From Pseudomonadota bacterium (lineage in GTDB: Bacteria > Pseudomonadota > Gammaproteobacteria > Burkholderiales > Thiobacillaceae), in NCBI GenBank assembly GCA_021802595.1, contig JAJZRT010000073.1, forward strand, positions 1 to 10,679: a DNA stretch of 10,679 nucleotides, given 5' to 3'. The position numbers and the translations under genes are program-made. Shown in pieces: positions 7,197 to 10,679 of this stretch (positions within the stretch are counted from its first letter, which is position 1; each line of letters starts with the position of its first letter). Under the pieces are notes generated by a model that did no database searches, was not told where the DNA came from, and saw only the letters and a list, made by a program, of their open reading frames with translations.

Positions 7197-8187
7197 ACGC
7201 CACGAGCGCCTCGGGTTCGACTGCCGTTTTCACGACCATACCCTGTACCGCGTGTACCACCGTCTCGACGGTCGGCAGCGCAGCCTGCTCCAGGACCCAC
7301 GAGGACGCACCCGGCGCATCCGGCCCGGTCAGCCGGACCACCGGTGCACGCAGGGTATCGAACGCCCGGGTGGCGGCCAGCGCGGCCAGTTCCGCCGCCA
7401 TGCCGCACAGCCCGCTGGCTTCGGTGACGATGACCAGCCGCCCGGTCTTGCGCACCGAGGCCAGCACCGTCGCCTCGTCGAGCGGCTTCAGGGTGCGCAG
7501 ATCGATCACCTCGGCCGCGATGCCCTGCGCCTGCAGCTGTGCCGCCGCCTGCAGGCAGACCTCGACCGTCTTGGCGTAGCTCACCAGCGTCACGTCGCTG
7601 CCCGTGCGGCGTACGGCGGCCTGGCCGAGCGGAACGAGATGATCGGCCGCATCGGGCACCTCGCCTTCCTGATGCAGCAACGCCAGGTCGGTGAAGAACA
7701 GCACCGGGTTGTCGTCGCGGATGGCGGCCTTGAGCAGGCCCTTGAAGTCCGCCGGCGTCGACGGCATAACCACCTTGAGGCCCGGCACGTGCACGAACAT
7801 CGCTTCCAGATTGTGGTTGTGGTGCGCGCCGACGCACCAGCCGCTGCCGGTCATGCTCATCGCGACCAGCGGGAAATCGAACTGTCCCCCCGACAGGTAG
7901 CGCAGCTTGCCGGCGCTGTTGACCAGCGCGTCCATCGCGTAGGTGAGAAAGGGCGCGAACAGCAGGTCGATCACCGGCCGCAGGCCGCTGGCGGCTGCCC
8001 CCACGGCGGTGCCGGCGATGATCGCCTCGGCCAGCGGCGTGTTGCGCACGCGTGCTACGCCGAAATCCTGCACCAGGTCGCGGCGCTTGGTGGCGACGCC
8101 TTCACCCATCAGCAGCACGCGTTCGTCGCGCTGCATTTCCTCGGCGAGCGCCTGGTGGATCGCCTGTTCGATCGTCATGCGGGTCAT
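7192..8187 (-). CDS. Thiamine-diphosphate 2-oxo acid dehydrogenase E1, beta subunit (AcoB/PdhB-like)
   Basis: This 331-aa subunit pairs with the alpha subunit encoded just upstream to form the E1 decarboxylase of a 2-oxo acid (pyruvate, acetoin or branched-chain type) dehydrogenase. The conserved glutamate that activates thiamine diphosphate is E54 in NTPLAEA. VHVPGLKVVMPSTPADFKGLLKAA and AIRDDNPVLFF (about 132-165) are strong E1 beta signatures, as is EVIDLRTLKPLD. Departures: the loop usually read as QHSQSLEA is HHNHNLEA (122-129; H123 kept), and the usual proline-aromatic pattern near the C-terminus is DAPGASSWVLE (290-300). ATG 8187 is chosen because it overlaps the alpha stop as ATGA and has GGGAG 7 nt upstream; ATG 8178 is possible. 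The frame extends upstream to 8244, but that extension overlaps alpha. No lipoyl E2 or E3 gene is in the window. Substrate is undetermined. Confidence 0.9.
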   Translation of the reverse strand: MTRMTIEQAIHQALAEEMQRDERVLLMGEGVATKRRDLVQDFGVARVRNTPLAEAIIAGTAVGAAASGLRPVIDLLFAPFLTYAMDALVNSAGKLRYLSGGQFDFPLVAMSMTGSGWCVGAHHNHNLEAMFVHVPGLKVVMPSTPADFKGLLKAAIRDDNPVLFFTDLALLHQEGEVPDAADHLVPLGQAAVRRTGSDVTLVSYAKTVEVCLQAAAQLQAQGIAAEVIDLRTLKPLDEATVLASVRKTGRLVIVTEASGLCGMAAELAALAATRAFDTLRAPVVRLTGPDAPGASSWVLEQAALPTVETVVHAVQGMVVKTAVEPEALVAS

Positions 8188-9152
8188 GGCCGGGCTCCCT
8201 GTTCGGCATACACGTGGCGGGGGAGCGTGGCCGGGTCGGGCCACGCGCTCGCCTGGGCGAAGGCCATGGCCCCCTCGATGCGCGCGGCGGCCTGGTCGCG
8301 TAGCCGTGCGAGTTCTTCGGCACTGAGCGTGCCCTGCGCGAGCAGGCGGTCGGCCTGGGTCTGCAAAGGGTCGCGCGCCTGCCAGCGCGCCAGTTCATCG
8401 GCATCGACATAGGCCTGGTCGTCGGGCTCGAAGTGCCCGCGCAGCCGGTAGGTGACAAGCTCCAGGAAACGCGGTCGGCCGTCGGCGCGGATCGCGGCGA
8501 CGGCGTCGCGCGCTGCCGCGTGCACCGCCTCGACGTCGTTGCCGTCGACCGTCGCGACCGGCAGGCCGTGGCCTGCCGCCCAGTCGGCGATGGCCCGGTC
8601 GGGCATGGTTTCGCGGCGGTGCACGAAAGCCTGCCAGTCGTTGTTCTCGCAGATGAACAGCAGCGGCAGCTGCCACTGAACCGCGAGGTTGAGCGATTCG
8701 TGGAAGATGCCCTCGCACGCCGCGCCGTCGCCGAAGAACACGGCCACGATCCCGCCGGGTTCGCCCTGTCCCATCTTCTGTGCGAGCGCGACGCCGGGGG
8801 CCATCGACAGCTCGCCGCCGACGATGGTCGAGGTGAGCACCACGCCCAGTTCCTTCGCCGAGATGTGCAGGCTGCCGCTGCGGCCGCCGCAGTAGCCGTC
8901 GACGCGGCCCAGCACCTCGGCCATCAGGCGGCCGGGGTCGGCGCCGCGGGCGAGCAGGTGCGCGGCGCTGCGGTGATTGGTGAGGATGCGGTCACGCGCG
9001 TCCAGCGCATCGACCACGCCGACGGCACACGCCTCCTGGCCGACGCTGGTGCAGGTACCCGGTGCGCCAGCGCGCTGCAGTTCGACCAGCGTCTCCTCGT
9101 AGGCGCGAACCAGTAGCATCGTCTCCAGCCTGCGAACAGCGGCGGCGCTCAC
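8184..9152 (-). CDS. Thiamine-diphosphate 2-oxo acid dehydrogenase E1, alpha subunit (AcoA/PdhA-like)
   Basis: This 322-aa subunit carries the thiamine-diphosphate motif: G141-D142-G143, then 26 residues and N170-N171 (GDGAACEG through ICENN). The helical SVGQEAC (36-42), SGSLHI (92-97) and YRLRGHFEPDD (235-245, with H240) match the family, the last being most like acetoin dehydrogenase AcoA. Unusual points are HRSAAHLLARG (60-70), where relatives have an HRGHGH or YRxHG type loop, and NNDWQAF after the motif. The start is the GTG at 9152: it overlaps the cytochrome stop as GTGA, has AGGTGG just upstream, and gives a normal family length; ATG at residue 12 is an alternative. The open frame runs upstream to 9671, but that is a shadow of the cytochrome gene. 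The stop overlaps the beta start (ATGA), so equal synthesis of both subunits is likely. Confidence 0.9.
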   Translation of the reverse strand: MSAAAVRRLETMLLVRAYEETLVELQRAGAPGTCTSVGQEACAVGVVDALDARDRILTNHRSAAHLLARGADPGRLMAEVLGRVDGYCGGRSGSLHISAKELGVVLTSTIVGGELSMAPGVALAQKMGQGEPGGIVAVFFGDGAACEGIFHESLNLAVQWQLPLLFICENNDWQAFVHRRETMPDRAIADWAAGHGLPVATVDGNDVEAVHAAARDAVAAIRADGRPRFLELVTYRLRGHFEPDDQAYVDADELARWQARDPLQTQADRLLAQGTLSAEELARLRDQAAARIEGAMAFAQASAWPDPATLPRHVYAEQGARP

Positions 9153-9640
9153 TGGGCCACCTGCGTCGGCAGGTTCTTCGGCGTCAGGTCGAGGTAGGGC
9201 GTGGCGACCGGCCCGCCGGGCGGCACGTAGGCGGGCACCGCCTGGCCTTTGGGCCCCAGGCTGCGCACGTAGCGATAGATCGCCCTGAGATCGGCGTCGC
9301 TCATGGCCCGCAGCGAGGGTGCCGGCATCGGCGGACGCATGGGCTGGCGCGCCCGCGCGACCCACGCCTTTTCGTCCATCTGCTGGACCAGCTTCCGCAA
9401 GTTGGCCGGGTAGGTCGTTCCCCACGGCCCCTGCCAGCCCATCGTGTCGCCGGTGAGCCATTCGGTTTCGGGTACCTGGCCGTCCTTCTGCATGTAGCCC
9501 GGTGTGTGGCAATCGTTGCAGCCCGAGGTCCGGACCAGATAGCGGCCGTGGCGGATATCGGCAGCGTCCCCCTGTGCCCAGGCCGCAAGGGGAACCAGGC
9601 CGGCCAGCAGCGCCCCCGCCAGTTTCAATCGTCTGTTCAT
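9149..9640 (-). CDS. Exported monohaem class I-like cytochrome c
   Basis: The 163-aa precursor begins with a Sec signal peptide (NRR, then a hydrophobic stretch, cleavage likely after A22 in AAWA-Q). One haem-binding site is present: C41-N-D-C44-H45. M105 in RPPMPAPSL is the likely sixth ligand, followed by a typical C-terminal helix (MSDADLRAIYRYVRSLG). TGDTMGWQGPWGTTYPANLR (63-82) is a family-specific insertion between haem site and Met that I recall from small periplasmic dehydrogenase-associated cytochromes. The mature protein should be periplasmic, carrying electrons to a terminal oxidase or another cytochrome. The start has a strong AAGGAG Shine-Dalgarno. It is the first gene of an operon with the E1 alpha and beta genes, overlapping alpha by 4 nt. 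Pairing a periplasmic carrier with a cytoplasmic decarboxylase is odd, and the electron route is not evident. Confidence 0.92.
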   Translation of the reverse strand: MNRRLKLAGALLAGLVPLAAWAQGDAADIRHGRYLVRTSGCNDCHTPGYMQKDGQVPETEWLTGDTMGWQGPWGTTYPANLRKLVQQMDEKAWVARARQPMRPPMPAPSLRAMSDADLRAIYRYVRSLGPKGQAVPAYVPPGGPVATPYLDLTPKNLPTQVAQ

Positions 9641-9742
9641 GATCTTCTCCTTCCCTGTTCGCCGGACGCACAGCGCATCCGAGTCAGCCGGGAGCTTAGG
9701 CAGATCGCCGAGGCCACATTGATAAGTCTTTGCTAGCGGAAA

Positions 9743-9758
9743 CCTAAATTTTTCCTAA
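9743..9758. promoter_or_regulatory. Direct repeat CCTAA-N6-CCTAA, candidate response-regulator box
   Basis: Two CCTAA half-sites start 11 bp apart (9743-9747 and 9754-9758); read on the minus strand they are TTAGG-N6-TTAGG with an A/T-rich spacer. Spacing of one helical turn is typical of OmpR/PhoB-type regulators, and the half-site is one base from the known PmrA/QseB CTTAA-N6-CTTAA pattern. It lies between the divergent cytochrome c and DUF815 genes, 10 bp upstream of the DUF815 -10 candidate. It could control either direction. The regulator is not identified. Confidence 0.4.
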
Positions 9759-9767
9759 GCCTGCGGC

Positions 9768-9773
9768 TAGAAT
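9768..9773 (+). promoter_or_regulatory. Candidate -10 of the DUF815 gene, implying a leaderless mRNA
   Basis: TAGAAT (5 of 6 to TATAAT) ends 6 nt before the ATG at 9780, so transcription would start at or next to the A of the start codon. No Shine-Dalgarno is present between it and the ATG. The -35 region is weak (TAAATT at 9745-9750, 17-bp spacing) and overlaps the CCTAA direct repeat, which fits regulator-assisted transcription. Confidence 0.45.
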
Positions 9774-9779
9774 CTGCGG

Positions 9780-10619
9780 ATGACCGATCTCGCCGCCCTG
9801 CTTCCCCGCATCGAGCGCCTGCTCGACCGCCTCGACCACCCGGCCACGCCATGCGGCCTCGACTGGAAAGCCGTCCGCGCCGCACGCTGGGCTGCGCAGT
9901 CCGGCACGCTCAAGCCCATCCTGCATCCGCAGCGGGTGGCGCTGAAGGATCTGCTGGCGATCGACGACCAGAAGCAGCTGGTGGATGCCAACACGCGCCA
10001 GTTCGTTGCCGGCAAGCCTGCCAACAACGTGCTGCTGACCGGCGCCCGTGGCTGCGGCAAATCCTCGCTGGTGAAGGCGGTGCACGCCAGGTACGCGGCA
10101 AAAGGGCTGCGCCTGATCGAGGTGGACAAGGCAGGCTTGCCGCATCTGCCCGACCTGTTCGACCTGCTGGCCGACGCCGACTACCGCTTCATCGTCTTCA
10201 TCGACGATCTTACCTTCGCCGAGCACGAGCCCGGCTACGCCAGCCTCAAGGCCGCGCTCGACGGCTCGCTGGCCGGCCCGTCGGACAACGTGCTGATCTA
10301 CGCCACCAGCAACCGCCGTCACCTGATGCCGGAATACATGGCGGAGAACCTGGAAACGAAGCACCTCGGCGGCGAGGTGCATCCGGGCGAGGCGACCGAG
10401 GAGAAGGTCTCGCTGTCCGACCGCTTCGGCCTGTGGGTGCCGTTTCACGGCATGGACCAGGACACCTATCTCGCCATCGCGCGGCATTGGGCCGAGGTGC
10501 TGGGCGCGCCTGCCGACGACCGCTTCGAGCGCGCCGCGCTGCAATGGTCGCTCGGGCGCGGCGCACGCAATGGCCGGGTGGCCTGGCAGTTCGCGCGCGA
10601 CTGGGCAGGAAGGAAATGA
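9780..10619 (+). CDS. DUF815 family P-loop (AAA+-like) ATPase
   Basis: This 279-aa cytoplasmic ATPase has a Walker A motif GARGCGKSS at 88-96 (K94), a Walker B segment IVFIDDL at 138-144 (D142/D143), and the DUF815 signature YATSNRRHLMPEYM followed by KVSLSDRFGLWV and DQDTYLAIA. Length and N-terminus (TDLAALLPRIERLLDRL) are normal for the family. The cellular role of DUF815 proteins is not established to my knowledge. The start at 9780 lacks a Shine-Dalgarno and sits right after a -10 element, so translation may be leaderless. The stop overlaps the start of the Nudix gene as ATGA (10616-10619). The DUF815-mutT pairing is common in betaproteobacteria by recall, usually next to argJ. Confidence 0.93.
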   Translation: MTDLAALLPRIERLLDRLDHPATPCGLDWKAVRAARWAAQSGTLKPILHPQRVALKDLLAIDDQKQLVDANTRQFVAGKPANNVLLTGARGCGKSSLVKAVHARYAAKGLRLIEVDKAGLPHLPDLFDLLADADYRFIVFIDDLTFAEHEPGYASLKAALDGSLAGPSDNVLIYATSNRRHLMPEYMAENLETKHLGGEVHPGEATEEKVSLSDRFGLWVPFHGMDQDTYLAIARHWAEVLGAPADDRFERAALQWSLGRGARNGRVAWQFARDWAGRK

Positions 10620-10679
10620 ACCCGATTACCGAAGTCGCGGCCGCCGTGCTCACCCAGTCCGATGGTCGCGTGCTGCTGG
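10616..10679 (+). CDS. Nudix hydrolase, MutT-like (N-terminal fragment, cut by window end)
   Basis: Only 21 codons are visible (MNPITEVAAAVLTQSDGRVLL). The opening strand pattern VAAAVLxxxDGRVLL is typical of the first strands of MutT-type Nudix hydrolases, which remove oxidised nucleotides such as 8-oxo-dGTP. The Nudix box lies beyond the window, so activity cannot be judged. An AGGAAGGA Shine-Dalgarno precedes the ATG, which overlaps the DUF815 stop (ATGA). The family call rests on this short stretch plus the recalled DUF815-mutT gene order. Confidence 0.65.
   Translation, partial: MNPITEVAAAVLTQSDGRVLL

Noticed and set aside
6955..8412. Long plus-strand open frame of 485 codons crossing the PPOX-GAF end and the E1 beta gene
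   Set aside because: It is antisense to E1 beta over most of its length; its translation is arginine/histidine-rich and low-complexity with no recognisable domain, as expected of a GC-rich shadow frame.
9153..9671. Upstream extension of the E1 alpha frame to 9671, giving 495 codons
   Set aside because: The extension lies wholly over the cytochrome c gene and its leader, lacks domain similarity, and the GTG at 9152 gives the normal family length with a Shine-Dalgarno and overlap.
9641..9767. A minus-strand promoter for the cytochrome operon around TTATCAAT (about 9719-9726)
   Set aside because: The -10-like match is partial and no adequate -35 could be placed; a promoter must exist in this gap, but I cannot locate it from sequence alone.

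Overview
This 10.7 kb window is dense, uniformly GC-rich bacterial chromosome. Gene content and order (an argJ next to a DUF815 ATPase and a mutT-like Nudix gene, a DUF938 methyltransferase, AddAB/RecB-type recombination, a c-type cytochrome) fit a betaproteobacterium, perhaps a respiratory or chemolithotrophic one. That assignment comes from protein style and recalled synteny, not a database match. No insertion sequence, tRNA, rRNA, CRISPR array or phage gene is visible, and base composition is even apart from a short AT-richer patch at about 2920-3060.

Layout. (1) 1-2501: the 3' part of an AddA/RecB-like helicase-nuclease, then, after 2 nt, a DUF938 SAM-dependent methyltransferase. (2) 2544-3292: an extended -10 promoter, a 112-aa conserved hypothetical protein with a helical, ribbon-helix-helix-like middle, and a small two-helix membrane protein whose start is uncertain. 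(3) 3358-7183, plus strand: argJ (bifunctional ornithine acetyltransferase), a NYN-LOTUS protein, a small PPOX-type split-barrel protein, and a PPOX-GAF-winged-helix protein. Gaps are 22 nt, 10 nt and a 4-nt overlap, so this may be one transcript. (4) 9640-7192, minus strand: an exported monohaem cytochrome c, then the alpha and beta subunits of a thiamine-diphosphate 2-oxo acid dehydrogenase E1. Both junctions are 4-nt stop/start overlaps (GTGA and ATGA). This operon converges on group 3 with only 8 nt between stop codons, and both stops lie in the arms of one inverted repeat. (5) 9780-end, plus strand: a DUF815 P-loop ATPase, apparently leaderless, overlapping by ATGA the start of a MutT-like Nudix hydrolase cut by the window edge. 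The 139-bp divergent region between groups 4 and 5 carries a TTAGG-N6-TTAGG direct repeat that looks like a response-regulator box.

The most unusual part is 4607-9640, which sits between argJ and the DUF815-mutT pair. It combines two split-barrel (flavin/haem-type) proteins, one fused to a GAF sensor and a winged helix, with a convergent operon that couples a periplasmic cytochrome c to a cytoplasmic E1 pair. No E2 or E3 gene is in view, and both E1 subunits depart from family consensus at conserved loops. A redox-linked 2-oxo acid oxidation module with its own sensor is a reasonable hypothesis, but the substrate, the electron route and the regulatory link are inference.
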